A stretch of DNA of 64,000 bases from Sorangium cellulosum (GCF_002950945.1 NZ_CP012673.1:11794501-11858500), one strand, 5' to 3'. Shown: positions 47,002 to 56,167, numbered from the stretch's first letter. Numbers and translations are program-made. The notes: generated by a model from the letters alone, not told the origin.

Positions 47002-47105
47002 AGGAGGCGGAGGCTAGACGGCGCGCGCGCCCGCGGCCCACTTCCTGGCAGCCGGGCGGATCCGTGCGTGATCCGCCGCGGCGCAGCGCCGGGCCGCGGC
47101 CGCGC

Positions 47106-47732
47106 TCAGGCGACCACGCGCGCGGGGCGCTGGGGCGCGTCCGCGGGGGGCGGGGTCGTCCGCGACCTCGCCGCGCCGCGGACCGGCGCGAGCTTGGCCC
47201 GGAGCTTCTGGTATGCCTCCGCGTCGACCGAATCGCCGCGGACCCAGGCGCGGAGGAACGGCATCACCGAGGGCTCCCAGGCAGCCCCGAGGCGCAGGGC
47301 GAGGAACTCGCTGTAGAGCGCGGTGAAGAGCGTCTCGAGCTCCTCGATGAGGTACATGCGCTCGTAGAACTGCTCGTCCACGGCGTCCTTGACGACGCTC
47401 GGGATCTTGACCCCCGAGAGCGCGAACGCGTCGGCGTTGAAGAGGAACGTGTACTCGAGCTCTCCGCGGGTGATACGGACGCGCGCCTGCGACGGGAGCT
47501 TGCCCTGGCGCAGCGCCTCGTGGGCCTCGGGGGCGCTGCTCGGCGCCGCGCCCTTGAGGCGGCTCTGCTCCTTCTCCTGGACGAGCGTGATCTGCCCCTC
47601 GAGCCAGAGCTCGCAGACGCCGAGGGCGTCGAGGGAGAAGCGGCCCTCGAAGAGCTCGCTCTCGAACCAGAGCCAGACCAGGAACTCACGGCCGACGAAG
47701 CGGCGCTGCTCGATCAGTTCGGCGAGGCCCAC
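47106..47732 (-). CDS. RdgC-like C-terminal half protein
   Basis: 208 aa. The opening IEQRRFVGREFLVWLWFESE segment and the later KLPSQARVRIT, GVKIPSVV and LFTALYSEFLALR fit my recollection of the C-terminal half of longer RdgC proteins. Its ATG overlaps the end of the preceding RdgC-N-like gene by 19 bp in another frame. Inference: the two products together replace a single RdgC ring protein, which binds DNA and limits RecA. The match needs a profile search. Confidence 0.5.
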   Translation of the reverse strand: MGLAELIEQRRFVGREFLVWLWFESELFEGRFSLDALGVCELWLEGQITLVQEKEQSRLKGAAPSSAPEAHEALRQGKLPSQARVRITRGELEYTFLFNADAFALSGVKIPSVVKDAVDEQFYERMYLIEELETLFTALYSEFLALRLGAAWEPSVMPFLRAWVRGDSVDAEAYQKLRAKLAPVRGAARSRTTPPPADAPQRPARVVA

Positions 47733-48367
47733 GGGGCACCTCCTGCGGTGGGTTCTGCGTGAAAGACGGTGGGCTTGAGGAGCTCGAAGGCGGTCTGCTG
47801 CTCGGCCGTGAGGCCGAGATCCCGGGCGGCCGTGTAGGGGCTCTCGGGCACCAGATCGAGCTCGAAGGTGTCGCCGAAGAGCTCGACCAGCCCCTCGTGC
47901 GCCCGCGGCGACTGGTTCCAGAACCGGACGACGCCGGCATCGAGGTTCCAGGAGAGATCCACGACCTTCATCGCCGGGATGAGCTGCGCGCGGAGCTTCC
48001 TCGACACGACGGCGCGGAGCTCCTCCTTCTCGCGGCGCCCGAGCTTCTCGCGCCCGCGCTTGGCGAGGTGCTCCCGCTCCGCCTCGGCGAAGTGCGCCTT
48101 GAAGAGCGCCGAGGGCACCTGCCAGCGATCGGTCCGCAGACCGAGGTTGAGGTACGAGTTGAAGAAGATCTTGCCGTGGTCGAGCTCACAGTCGAGCGGG
48201 TTCTCGATGGAGCACCACCCGGCGCGTTGCTCCGCGTCCTCCTCGACCGTGAGCGGCCGGAACGCGCGGAGCTGGATGCGCTCGATGAACCGGTCGCGGA
48301 ACCCGTCGGGCAGCTCGCCGCGGATGTAGAACTTCGAGAATGAGATGGATCCTTTGAGTGCGCCCAA
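47714..48367 (-). CDS. RdgC-like N-terminal half protein
   Basis: 217 aa from a TTG, preceded by AAAGGA at 7-nt spacing. The pattern follows RdgC: an AFRPL segment, AGWCSIENPLD, GKIFFNSYLNLGLRTDRWQVPS, then a charged KRGREKLGRREKEELRAVV helix, LIPAMKVVD, a strand repeat ending FELDLVPESPY. RdgC is a toroidal, sequence-independent DNA-binding protein. Split at about residue 217, with the remainder in the overlapping gene downstream. A frameshift of a once-single gene is possible but the overlap looks designed. Confidence 0.6.
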   Translation of the reverse strand: MGALKGSISFSKFYIRGELPDGFRDRFIERIQLRAFRPLTVEEDAEQRAGWCSIENPLDCELDHGKIFFNSYLNLGLRTDRWQVPSALFKAHFAEAEREHLAKRGREKLGRREKEELRAVVSRKLRAQLIPAMKVVDLSWNLDAGVVRFWNQSPRAHEGLVELFGDTFELDLVPESPYTAARDLGLTAEQQTAFELLKPTVFHAEPTAGGAPWASPN

Positions 48368-48470
48368 ACGATCGTCCTTTCGTCTCGTGAGGACGACGGA
48401 CGTAGCCGAGGCGGCCCGGCGCGGTCAATAAACCGGACCCGGGCGGCCGGGCGTGCAGGCGGCCGGCCGA

Positions 48471-48550
48471 ATCTGACGGAATCAGACGTAATCTGAGGGA
48501 ATCTGACGGGATCAGACGGGATCTGACGGGATCTGACGAAATCAGACGTT
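48471..48550. repeat. Eight 10-bp repeats with alternating TCTGA/TCAGA
   Basis: Eight consecutive decamers (ATCTGACGGG type and ATCAGACGGG type) at exactly 10-bp intervals from 48471 to 48550. The two types are partial inverted complements, so adjacent units can pair (TCTGA with TCAGA). The last unit covers the ychF stop codon. The array begins 104 bp upstream of the RdgC-like TTG start. Confidence 0.88.
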
Positions 48551-49633
48551 GAAAAGGAAGTGTGTGACGTCGCCGTCCTGGAAGACGTACGTCTTGCCCT
48601 CGACGCGCAGCTTGCCGGCGGCGCGGATGGCGGCCTCGGTCCGGTGCTCGACCAGGTCGTCCACCTTGTAGACCTCCGCGCGGATGAAGCCCTTCTCGAA
48701 GTCGCTGTGGATGACCCCCGCGGCCTGCGGCGCGGTGCAGCCGATCGGGATCGTCCAGGCGCGGATCTCCTTGGGGCCCGCCGTGTAGTAGCTCTGGAGG
48801 CCGAGGAGCCGGTAGGCCTCGCGCGCGAGCGTCGACAGCGCCGGCTCCTTCATGCCGAGGCTCTCGAGCATCTCCTGGCGCTCGTCGGGGGCGAGCTCGT
48901 TCAGCTCCGACTCGAGCTTGCTGCAGACCGGCACGACGCCGCTGCCCTCGGACGCGGCGCGCTCGCGCACCTTCGACGCGAGCGGGCCCGTGCCGGAGGC
49001 GTCGGACTCGTCGACGTTCGCCACGTAGAGGACCTTCTTCGACGTGATCAGGCCGAACGTCTTCACGACCTTCCGCTGGTCGTCGTCGAACGAGACCCCG
49101 CGCACGGGCTTGCCGGCCTGGAGCGCCTCGAGGCACCGCTCCATGAGCGCGATCTTCGGCAGGAGCTCCTTGTCGCCCTTCGCCTGCTTCCTCGTGCGGT
49201 CCAGCATGCCCTCGAGCGAGCCGAGGTCGGCCAGCATGAGCTCCGTCTCGATGGTGTCGATGTCGCGGAGCGGGTCGACGCCGCCATCGACGTGCACGAC
49301 GTCGGAGAGCGTGAAGCAGCGGACGACGTGGAGGATGGCGTCCACCTCGCGGATATGGCTGAGGAATTTGTTCCCGAGCCCCTCGCCCGTGCTCGCGCCG
49401 CGCACGAGCCCGGCGATGTCGACCACGCGCACCATGGCGGGGACGATCTTCTCCGTCTTGATGTACTTCGCGAGCGTGGCGAGCCGCTCGTCCGGCACCG
49501 GCACGGCGCCGACGTTCGGCTCGATCGTGCAGAACGGGTAGTTCTGCGCTTCGGCCTTCGCCGCCGTCAGCGCGTTGAACAGGGTGCTCTTGCCCACGTT
49601 GGGCAGTCCGACGATGCCGACCTCGACGCTCAT
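48542..49633 (-). CDS. ychF: Redox-regulated ATPase YchF (OLA1 family)
   Basis: 363-aa Obg-family P-loop NTPase. G1 GLPNVGKST (9-17), G3 DIAGLVRGAS, the ATP-favouring NVDE/D in place of NKxD, and a TGS-like C-terminal domain with FEKGFIRAEVYK. Binds ribosomes and regulates oxidative-stress responses. The ATG at 49633 starts the G domain; upstream frame is non-coding. Its stop lies inside the decamer array. Confidence 0.96.
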   Translation of the reverse strand: MSVEVGIVGLPNVGKSTLFNALTAAKAEAQNYPFCTIEPNVGAVPVPDERLATLAKYIKTEKIVPAMVRVVDIAGLVRGASTGEGLGNKFLSHIREVDAILHVVRCFTLSDVVHVDGGVDPLRDIDTIETELMLADLGSLEGMLDRTRKQAKGDKELLPKIALMERCLEALQAGKPVRGVSFDDDQRKVVKTFGLITSKKVLYVANVDESDASGTGPLASKVRERAASEGSGVVPVCSKLESELNELAPDERQEMLESLGMKEPALSTLAREAYRLLGLQSYYTAGPKEIRAWTIPIGCTAPQAAGVIHSDFEKGFIRAEVYKVDDLVEHRTEAAIRAAGKLRVEGKTYVFQDGDVTHFLFNV

Positions 49634-49859
49634 GGCGCGCACGTCTAGCACAGGCCGGACCGCGCGGCCCGAGACGACCTGCGGCAGAGATCGACGGGCG
49701 CGCCCCGCGGCCTCGGGCACGTACACGGCCTCGGCGGGGGCGATTGATGAACCTGGTTCACAGATCCTGGTCTTCCCGGGGCAATTGTGCGTGGCCGAGC
49801 CCGGACGCATCTCTCGAGGCGTGACGGGGCCAGGAGCCGGCCCCGGAGAGGAGAACGCC

Positions 49860-50876
49860 ATGCGCGCCGTCGGAGTCCATCGCTACCTTCCCATCGAGCA
49901 CCCCGAGAGCCTGCTCGACGTCGAGCTGCCGGAGCCTTCGCCCGGGCCGCGAGACCTCCGCGTGCGGGTGCGCGCGGTGGCCGTGAACCCGGTGGATGTG
50001 AAGGTCCGCGCGCCCAAGCCCCGCGTCGAGGAGACGCCGCGCGTGCTCGGCTGGGACGCCGCCGGCGTCGTCGAGGCCGTCGGCGCGGAGGTCACGACGT
50101 TCCGCCCGGGCGACCAGGTCTACTACGCGGGGAGCATCACGCGGCCGGGGTGCAACGCGGAGGTCCACCTGGTCGACGAGCGCATCGCGGCGCGGATGCC
50201 GCGGTCGCTCGGGTTCGCCGACGCGGCGGCGCTGCCCCTCACCGCGCTGACCGCGTGGGAAGGGCTCTTCGAGCGCCTCGGGCTCAGCCCCGACGGCCGC
50301 GACGCGGGGCGCTCGCTGCTCGTCATCGGCGGCGCCGGCGGGGTGGGCTCGATGGTCATCCAGCTCGCGAAGGCCGCGGGGCTGCACGTCGTCGCCACCG
50401 CGTCGCGCGAGGAGAGCCGGGCGTGGGCGCGCGCGCTCGGCGCGGACCTCGTCGTCGATCACACCGCGCCGCTGCGGCCGCAGATCGAGGCCGCGGGGCT
50501 CGGGTACGTGGAGCGGATCTTCAACACGCAGAGCACGGAGGCGTGGTGGGACACGATGGCGGACCTCGCGGCGCCGCTCGGGAGGATCGTGGGGATCGTC
50601 GAGACGTCGGGGCCGGTCGACCTCGGCAAGCTCACGTCGAAGAGCGTGAGCTTCGCGTGGGAGCTGATGTTCACGCGGGCGATCTACGAGACGCCGGACA
50701 TGGCCGCGCAGCAGGAGATCCTCGCGCGCGTGGCGGCGTGGGTGGACGAGGGGAGGATCCGCTCGACCCGCAGGGAGCACCTCGGCCGCATCGACGCGGC
50801 GAACCTGCGCGCCGCACACGCGCGGATCGAGTCGGGGAGGACCGTGGGGAAGGTGGTGCTGGAGGGGTGGGACTGA
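49860..50876 (+). CDS. Zinc-free alcohol dehydrogenase/quinone oxidoreductase-like (MDR)
   Basis: 338 aa, medium-chain dehydrogenase/reductase. GroES-like N-terminus with NPVDVKVR, NAD(P)-binding GGAGGVGSM (about 157-165), then ATASREESRAWARALGAD. It lacks the structural-zinc cysteines, so it belongs to the quinone-reductase-like ZADH branch. Substrate unknown. ATG 49860 has a GGAGAGGAG RBS. Divergent from ychF. Confidence 0.88.
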   Translation: MRAVGVHRYLPIEHPESLLDVELPEPSPGPRDLRVRVRAVAVNPVDVKVRAPKPRVEETPRVLGWDAAGVVEAVGAEVTTFRPGDQVYYAGSITRPGCNAEVHLVDERIAARMPRSLGFADAAALPLTALTAWEGLFERLGLSPDGRDAGRSLLVIGGAGGVGSMVIQLAKAAGLHVVATASREESRAWARALGADLVVDHTAPLRPQIEAAGLGYVERIFNTQSTEAWWDTMADLAAPLGRIVGIVETSGPVDLGKLTSKSVSFAWELMFTRAIYETPDMAAQQEILARVAAWVDEGRIRSTRREHLGRIDAANLRAAHARIESGRTVGKVVLEGWD

Positions 50877-51052
50877 GGTCGGCCCCACCAGGGCGCGCCC
50901 GCGACCGCGGACCGAGCGAGCGCGGCCACTCCGGGGGTAAGCCGCGCCGCGACCGTTGCCGTGGGCTGGGTTGAAGGACGCCGGCCGCGCGGCGCGGGCG
51001 GTACGTGCGGTGCGGGCGGTACGTTGAACGAGCGCTGCTACCCTTGGGCGAG

Positions 51053-51451
51053 ATGTCCGAGCCCACCTGGAAGAAGCTCGTCGACCAGCTCCAGCGCGAG
51101 GGGCACAAGAGCCCCTACCTCGACCGCCTGCGGCAGCGCGTGCCCACCTCCGGGGTGTCGGATGTGGCCGGCGAGATCCTCCGGGAGATGGCGTCGGCGC
51201 TCGGGCGTGCCGAGGACAAGATCAACGCCGCGCTGCTGGAGCTCGAGCTGCGAGGCAAGTCGCTCGACGAGCTCGCGCAACACAAAGGCGTCGACCCGAG
51301 CGAGCGGGCGGTGAAGGTCGCGGACTTCAACCGGCAGCGCGAGGTGGCCGCGCAGGCGCTCTGGGAGCTGCGGGTGCACCGGGAAGCGCTCGGGTTCCGG
51401 CGGAACGACGACCTGGCGGCGCTCTATCCGATCCCGCCGAAGCGTGTGTGA
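51053..51451 (+). CDS. Small helical protein of unknown function
   Basis: 132 aa, mostly helical and charged: EPTWKKLVDQLQREG, EDKINAALLELELRGKSLDELAQ, RAVKVADFNRQREVAAQALWELRVHREALG in pieces. The regular hydrophobic spacing suggests an adaptor or helical-bundle protein. No family recognised. ATG 51053 was chosen; it opens MSEPTWK. It ends 13 bp from the convergent aminotransferase. Confidence 0.65.
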   Translation: MSEPTWKKLVDQLQREGHKSPYLDRLRQRVPTSGVSDVAGEILREMASALGRAEDKINAALLELELRGKSLDELAQHKGVDPSERAVKVADFNRQREVAAQALWELRVHREALGFRRNDDLAALYPIPPKRV

Positions 51452-51464
51452 CGCCCGCGCCAGC

Positions 51465-52601
51465 TCACGAGGCCGGCGCGCCGCCGAAGAAGGAGAGGAT
51501 CGCGCTGGCCACGCGGGCGACCTCCTCACCCGTGAGCTCGGGGAAGATGGGGAGCGCGAGCGTCTCGCGCGCGGCGGCCTCCGCGACCGGGAGAGCGCCG
51601 GCCGGCGGGCCGAGCGGCGCGAAGCAAGGCTGGAGATGGAGCGGCGCCGGATAATAGATCTCCGTCCCGATCCCCTGCGCCGCGAGGCAATTTCGCAATG
51701 GGTCGCGCCGGGCGGTGTCCTTCAGGCGAATGACGTACTGGTTGAACGTGTGCCCGGCATTGCCGAGGGCAGGCAACGCCAGGGGCAGGTCGGCCCCGCC
51801 GAGGAGCGCCGTGTACCGCTCGGCGTGCCGGCGGCGCTGCTGGAGGAGCGCGCTCAGCCGCGGGAGCTTGCGCCGGAGGAGCGCCGCCTGGAGGGCGTCG
51901 AGCCGGAAATTGCCGCCGACCAGCGTGTGGTGGTGCTTCCTGCGAGCGCCCTGCGCACGCAGCGACCGGACGCGCTCGGCGAGATCGTCGCGGTCGGTGG
52001 TCACGAGCCCGCCATCGCCGAAGCCGCCGAGGTTCTTGGTCGGGAAGAACGAGAAGCACCCGATGGCGCCGAGCCCGCCCGCACGTCGGCCGGCGCGCTC
52101 GGCGCCGAAGGCCTGGGCCGCGTCCTCGATGACCGGCACGCCGCGGGGCGCGGCGATCGCCAGGAGCTCGTCCATCGGGGCACAGTCGCCGAAGAGGTGG
52201 ACGGCGAGGATCGCCCGGGTGCGCGCGGTCACGGCGCGCTCCGCCGACGCAGGGTCCAGGTTGAAGGAGCCCGGGAGCACGTCCGCGAAGACCGGCGTCG
52301 CGCCGGTTCGATGGACGGCGCCGGCGGTCGCGAAGAACGTGTACGCGGGGCACACCACCTCGTCGCCGGGGCCGATGCCTAGCGCCATCAGCGCGACGAG
52401 CAGCGCGTCCGTGCCGGAGGAGACGCCGATGGCGTGCCGGACGCCGAGGTACGCAGCGCACTCCGATTCGAAGGCCTCGACCTGCGGACCGAGGATGTAG
52501 TGGCCGCTGCGGACGACCTCCTCGAACACCGCGGCGAGCTCGCCCTGCATCGCGAGATCGCCGCGGGTGCGGTCGAAGAAAGGGATGGGGGGCGGCGTCA
52601 T
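51465..52601 (-). CDS. DegT/DnrJ/EryC1/StrS aminotransferase (WbpE-like)
   Basis: PLP-dependent transfer of an amino group to a nucleotide keto-sugar. 378 aa. Conserved SSGTDALLVAL (about 61-71), ED of the cofactor pocket (159-160) in VIEDAAQAFGAE, and PLP lysine K189 in FFPTKNLGGFGDGG. The ATGA overlap with the acetyltransferase upstream suggests the WbpE-WbpD pair that makes UDP-diacetamido uronate sugars. The dehydrogenase and epimerase partners are not in the window. Confidence 0.93.
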   Translation of the reverse strand: MTPPPIPFFDRTRGDLAMQGELAAVFEEVVRSGHYILGPQVEAFESECAAYLGVRHAIGVSSGTDALLVALMALGIGPGDEVVCPAYTFFATAGAVHRTGATPVFADVLPGSFNLDPASAERAVTARTRAILAVHLFGDCAPMDELLAIAAPRGVPVIEDAAQAFGAERAGRRAGGLGAIGCFSFFPTKNLGGFGDGGLVTTDRDDLAERVRSLRAQGARRKHHHTLVGGNFRLDALQAALLRRKLPRLSALLQQRRRHAERYTALLGGADLPLALPALGNAGHTFNQYVIRLKDTARRDPLRNCLAAQGIGTEIYYPAPLHLQPCFAPLGPPAGALPVAEAAARETLALPIFPELTGEEVARVASAILSFFGGAPAS

Positions 52602-53278
52602 CGCTCGGCGTCCTCTTCCTCCGGCGCGTCGAGATCGCGGTAATGACGCACGGCCGCGGCGCGGGGGGCCGGGAGCGGCGCGCCCTCGTCGAGGTCGAGG
52701 CAGCGGACGACATCGCCGCGGCGCTCGTAACGGTAGCCGCTCTCGGGGCAGCGCATCAGGCCGTCGCGCGAGGCGACGAGCTTGTGCCCGTGGCGGCTCA
52801 TCCAGCCGGCGCGCCGGGCAGGGACGCCGGTGACGAGCGCGTAGTCGGGGACGTCGCGGGTGACCACGGCGCCGGCGCCGATGAACGCGTGGCGCCCGAT
52901 CGTGACACCGCAGACGACCGTGGCGTTGGCGCCGACCGTGGCGCCGCGGCGGATCGTCGTCCGGTCGAGGAAGGCGCGGCGGTCGATCGCGGCGCGCGGG
53001 TTGACGACGTTCGTGAGGACGGCGGAAGGGCCGAGGAACACGTCGTCCTCGATGACGGTGCCGTCGTAGACGGAGACGTTGTTCTGGACGCGGACACCAT
53101 CGCCGAGGACGGCGCTGCCCGCGATGAAGACGTTCTGCCCGAGCACACAAACGCGGCCGATCCGCGCGCCCGCAGCGACGTGGCAGAAGTGCCAGATCCT
53201 CGTCCCCTCGCCGATCGAGCACGGCTCGTCGATACACGCGGTGGCGTGGGCGAAGAACGGCCGCTCGAGCGGGTTCAT
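52598..53278 (-). CDS. Left-handed beta-helix acetyltransferase (WlbB/WbpD-like)
   Basis: 226 aa. Hexapeptide repeats (about 20-150) with IGEGTRIWHFCHV, GQNVFIAGSAVLGDGV and GRHAFIGAGAVVT. Closest in layout to UDP-2-acetamido-3-amino-2,3-dideoxy-glucuronate N-acetyltransferases. The C-terminal 55 residues carry a CPESGYRYERRGDVVRCLD segment with two Cys, possibly a small zinc site. Overlaps both neighbours by four bases. Inference: N-acetylates the aminated sugar from the DegT enzyme. Confidence 0.9.
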   Translation of the reverse strand: MNPLERPFFAHATACIDEPCSIGEGTRIWHFCHVAAGARIGRVCVLGQNVFIAGSAVLGDGVRVQNNVSVYDGTVIEDDVFLGPSAVLTNVVNPRAAIDRRAFLDRTTIRRGATVGANATVVCGVTIGRHAFIGAGAVVTRDVPDYALVTGVPARRAGWMSRHGHKLVASRDGLMRCPESGYRYERRGDVVRCLDLDEGAPLPAPRAAAVRHYRDLDAPEEEDAER

Positions 53279-54924
53279 CGCGCCCCTCCCGCGGACGGCG
53301 CGGCGCCGCCGGGCTCCAGCGCAGCCGGCTGCGCGCCGCCGGCCGGGGGCGCGGCCCAGAGCCCCCACGACCCGCACGTCGCGAGCGGCGGGCCCGCGAG
53401 GTCGGTCACGGCGGGGCGGACGCGCGCGATGAGGTAGGCCGCGCCCACCTCGGCGGCGCGGCGCGCGAGGGACACGCGATCGTCGAAGCTCGAGCGGACG
53501 GGGGGATCGCGGGGGTCGATCGAACGATCCGGGTGCACGCGCCCGGGGCGGCCGAGGGCGGCGAGCGTGGCGAGGTAGCCGTAGTCGACGACCTCGAGGA
53601 GGATGGACGCGCCGGGACGGGAGAGCTCCGCCGCGGCGCGGCCGATGGCGACCTCGTCGCTCCGCGGGTTGAAGTGCTCGCGGCGCAGGTGGGGGCGATA
53701 GTAGAGGCCGATGAGGAGCACCCCCAGCGCGGCGCCGGCGAGCGCCCGCCGCACTCCGGGCGAGGCGCCGCGGAAGGCGCGCACGGAGAGATCGCCCACG
53801 GCGAGCGCGACCAGGAGCAGCGCGAGCAGGGTCGCGCGCTCGGGGTGGTGCGTGGGAGCGCCGTCGCGCACGAGGGCGAGCGAGAGCGCGGCGATCTGGA
53901 AGGCGGCGACCGCGCCGGGCAACACGTACGGGAGCGCCGCGCGCAGGAGCGGCGGGAACGGGCGGGCCGCCGGCGCGGCGCCGGCGCGGCGGCGGACACG
54001 CCAGGCGATCACCGCCAGGGCGACGAGGGACAGGAACAGCTCCGGCTCCTCGCGCACCATCGCGGCGGGGTACGCGAAGAGCCGCACGAGCGTGCCGTCG
54101 TCGCGCGGGCCGAGGGCGCTCCGGTACGCGGCGACCCGGGCCAGGAAATGCAGCGCTTCCCCGTGGGCGACGCGGTTCCAGGCGATCCACGCGACAGGGC
54201 CGGCGAGGGCGACGAGCGCGGCCGCCGCGAGCTTCACCTGTGCGGCGCGGCCCTGGCCGAGGCGGGTCGCCGCGAGCAGCGCCATCGCCGCGAAGGCGGC
54301 GGCGACGGGCCAGGGCTCGTACCGGGAGAGCGTCGCGAGCACGAGCGCGAACGCGCCGAGCAGGGCGCGCCGGGCCGGCGGCGCCGGGCCGGACGGCGGC
54401 GTGACGAGCGAGGCGAGCGCGAACAGCGAGAGGGCCGCCGCGGGCAGCTCGGGGACGGTCGCGACGCCGAGGCAGGCGCTCCAGGGGAAGACGCTGGCGA
54501 GCAGCGCGCCGGAGAGCGCGGCGCGGCGGTCGCCCGTGATCCAGCGGGCGGCGATGTAGACGAGCGCTGCCGAGAGGATGCCGAGCGCGAAGGCGATGGC
54601 GCGGGCGACGTCGAGCGTCGGCGCGAACACGCGGAAGAGCGCGCCGTTGATCCAGAACGGGACAGGGAGCCAGCTCGTGCCCGTCGGATCGAGCCGGGGG
54701 GCGTGGGCCCACTCCTGTGCGAGCACCACGCGCGCGAAGTCGTCGTCGCTCACCGCGCGGAAGCCGAGGGCGAGCGCGAACGCGGAGACGGCTGCCTTGG
54801 CGAGCGCGACGAGGGCAAGGTCGCGCGCGAAGGAGGCACTGGAGGCCGATGCCCCTCCCGCGGACGACCCCGCGCCCTGCGCCCCGCCCGCCGCCCTCCT
54901 CGGCACGGGAGCGGGCCGTCCCAC
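53275..54924 (-). CDS. GT-C membrane glycosyltransferase-like protein
   Basis: 549 aa from a GTG. About ten membrane helices and an early DDDFARVVLAQEWAH loop with acidic residues, which is typical of the catalytic first loop of GT-C/PMT-type enzymes; WLPVPFWINGALFRVF follows. Likely uses a polyprenyl-phosphate sugar at the outer face of the inner membrane. The polyprenol-phosphate mannose synthase at 60 kb could supply such a donor. Stop overlaps the acetyltransferase start (ATGA). Confidence 0.8.
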   Translation of the reverse strand: MGRPAPVPRRAAGGAQGAGSSAGGASASSASFARDLALVALAKAAVSAFALALGFRAVSDDDFARVVLAQEWAHAPRLDPTGTSWLPVPFWINGALFRVFAPTLDVARAIAFALGILSAALVYIAARWITGDRRAALSGALLASVFPWSACLGVATVPELPAAALSLFALASLVTPPSGPAPPARRALLGAFALVLATLSRYEPWPVAAAFAAMALLAATRLGQGRAAQVKLAAAALVALAGPVAWIAWNRVAHGEALHFLARVAAYRSALGPRDDGTLVRLFAYPAAMVREEPELFLSLVALAVIAWRVRRRAGAAPAARPFPPLLRAALPYVLPGAVAAFQIAALSLALVRDGAPTHHPERATLLALLLVALAVGDLSVRAFRGASPGVRRALAGAALGVLLIGLYYRPHLRREHFNPRSDEVAIGRAAAELSRPGASILLEVVDYGYLATLAALGRPGRVHPDRSIDPRDPPVRSSFDDRVSLARRAAEVGAAYLIARVRPAVTDLAGPPLATCGSWGLWAAPPAGGAQPAALEPGGAAPSAGGAR

Positions 54925-54930
54925 GCGGAC

Positions 54931-55203
54931 CTACTTCTCCTGGGACTTCTCGAACTCGCGCAGCTCCCGGTCACCCGCGGACGAGAGGTAGGCGAGCGAC
55001 ACGCTGGTCGCCATGAAGACGGCGGCGCAGATGGCCGTGAGGCGGGTCATGAAGTTGCCCGCGCCGCGGCCGCCGAACACCTGGGCCGTGGCGCCTCCCA
55101 TGGCCGAGCCCATCCCACCCCCGCGGCCCTGCTGGAGGAGCACGACGAGGATCAGGAACAGACAGACGAACACGTGCACGATGTTGAGGAACGTGTGAAG
55201 CAT
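54931..55203 (-). CDS. secG: Preprotein translocase subunit SecG
   Basis: 90 aa with two membrane helices (about 5-25 and 51-71), separated by LLQQGRGGGMGSAMGG, the family signature. Auxiliary subunit of SecYEG. Sits in the common gap-pgk-tpiA-secG order. Only 6 bp separate it from the GT-C gene downstream. Confidence 0.95.
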   Translation of the reverse strand: MLHTFLNIVHVFVCLFLILVVLLQQGRGGGMGSAMGGATAQVFGGRGAGNFMTRLTAICAAVFMATSVSLAYLSSAGDRELREFEKSQEK

Positions 55204-55324
55204 CGGCGTCTTTCGGATGGGCGCTACTGCCGGCGCGAGGGCTCGGGGGCAATCAGGGCGATACGGCGATCAGGGCGAGGGGGCGGGCCGGCGCTCCCGT
55301 CGCGAGACGGGACCGGCCCGCGAT

Positions 55325-56167
55325 CTACCCCTGTTCCGCGCGCTCCGCCAGTCGGTGCGCGGCGTCGACGATCTTGGCGAACCCGGCGGCGTCGAGGGAT
55401 GCCCCGCCGACGAGCGCACCGTCGATGTCGTCCTGGGCGAGCAGCCCCTCGGCGTTGTCGGCCTTGACGCTGCCGCCGTAGAGGATGCGCGTGACGCCGG
55501 CGAGGTCGTCCGAGGCCTTCGCGAGCAGGCCGCGGATGAACGCGTGGACCTCCTGGGCGTCCTCGGCGCGCGCGACCTTGCCCGTCCCGATCGCCCAGAC
55601 GGGCTCGTACGCGACGACGCCGAAGCCGGGCTGCTTCGCGAGCTCGTCGAGGAAGGCGCGGACCTGACGCTCGACCACGGCGAGCGTCTCGCCCGCCTCG
55701 CGCTGCTCGAGCGTCTCGCCGACGCAGACGATGGGGCGCAGCTCGGCGGCGATCGCCGACGCGACCTTGCGGGCCACGGACTCGTCGGTCTCGGCGAACA
55801 GCTGCCGCCGCTCGCTGTGGCCGAGGATCACCCAGGTCGCCCCCGCGTCCTTGAGCATGCCCGCGGAGATCTCGCCGGTGAACGCCCCGGAAGCCTCGGC
55901 GCTCATGTTCTGGGCGGCGATGCCGACCTCGCTCTTCGCCTCCGCGAGCTCGTGGGCGACGGCCGCGATCGCCGTGAACGGCGGCGCGACGACCACCTCG
56001 GCCCGGGTGAGCTCGCGGGTCGCCTTGGCGACGGCCGCGGCCAGCGGGCAGGCGTCCTGCCCGCCGGCGTTCATCTTCCAGTTGCCGGCGATGAGCGGAC
56101 GACGCGAGGCCGCCCGGGGGGCGACGCCCGTGTCGCCGGGCGTACCCCCGTCGTTCACGGGCTTCAC
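55325..56167 (-). CDS. tpiA: Triosephosphate isomerase TpiA
   Basis: Interconverts dihydroxyacetone phosphate and glyceraldehyde-3-phosphate. 280 aa from a GTG that overlaps the pgk stop (GTGA). The core begins at RRPLIAGNWKMN, with catalytic Lys there, His in ILGHSERR, Glu in YEPVWAIGTGK and phosphate loop LYGGSVKADN. The about 25-residue N-terminal extension is longer than usual; a GTG at 56158 would shorten it slightly. Confidence 0.96.
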   Translation of the reverse strand: MKPVNDGGTPGDTGVAPRAASRRPLIAGNWKMNAGGQDACPLAAAVAKATRELTRAEVVVAPPFTAIAAVAHELAEAKSEVGIAAQNMSAEASGAFTGEISAGMLKDAGATWVILGHSERRQLFAETDESVARKVASAIAAELRPIVCVGETLEQREAGETLAVVERQVRAFLDELAKQPGFGVVAYEPVWAIGTGKVARAEDAQEVHAFIRGLLAKASDDLAGVTRILYGGSVKADNAEGLLAQDDIDGALVGGASLDAAGFAKIVDAAHRLAERAEQG

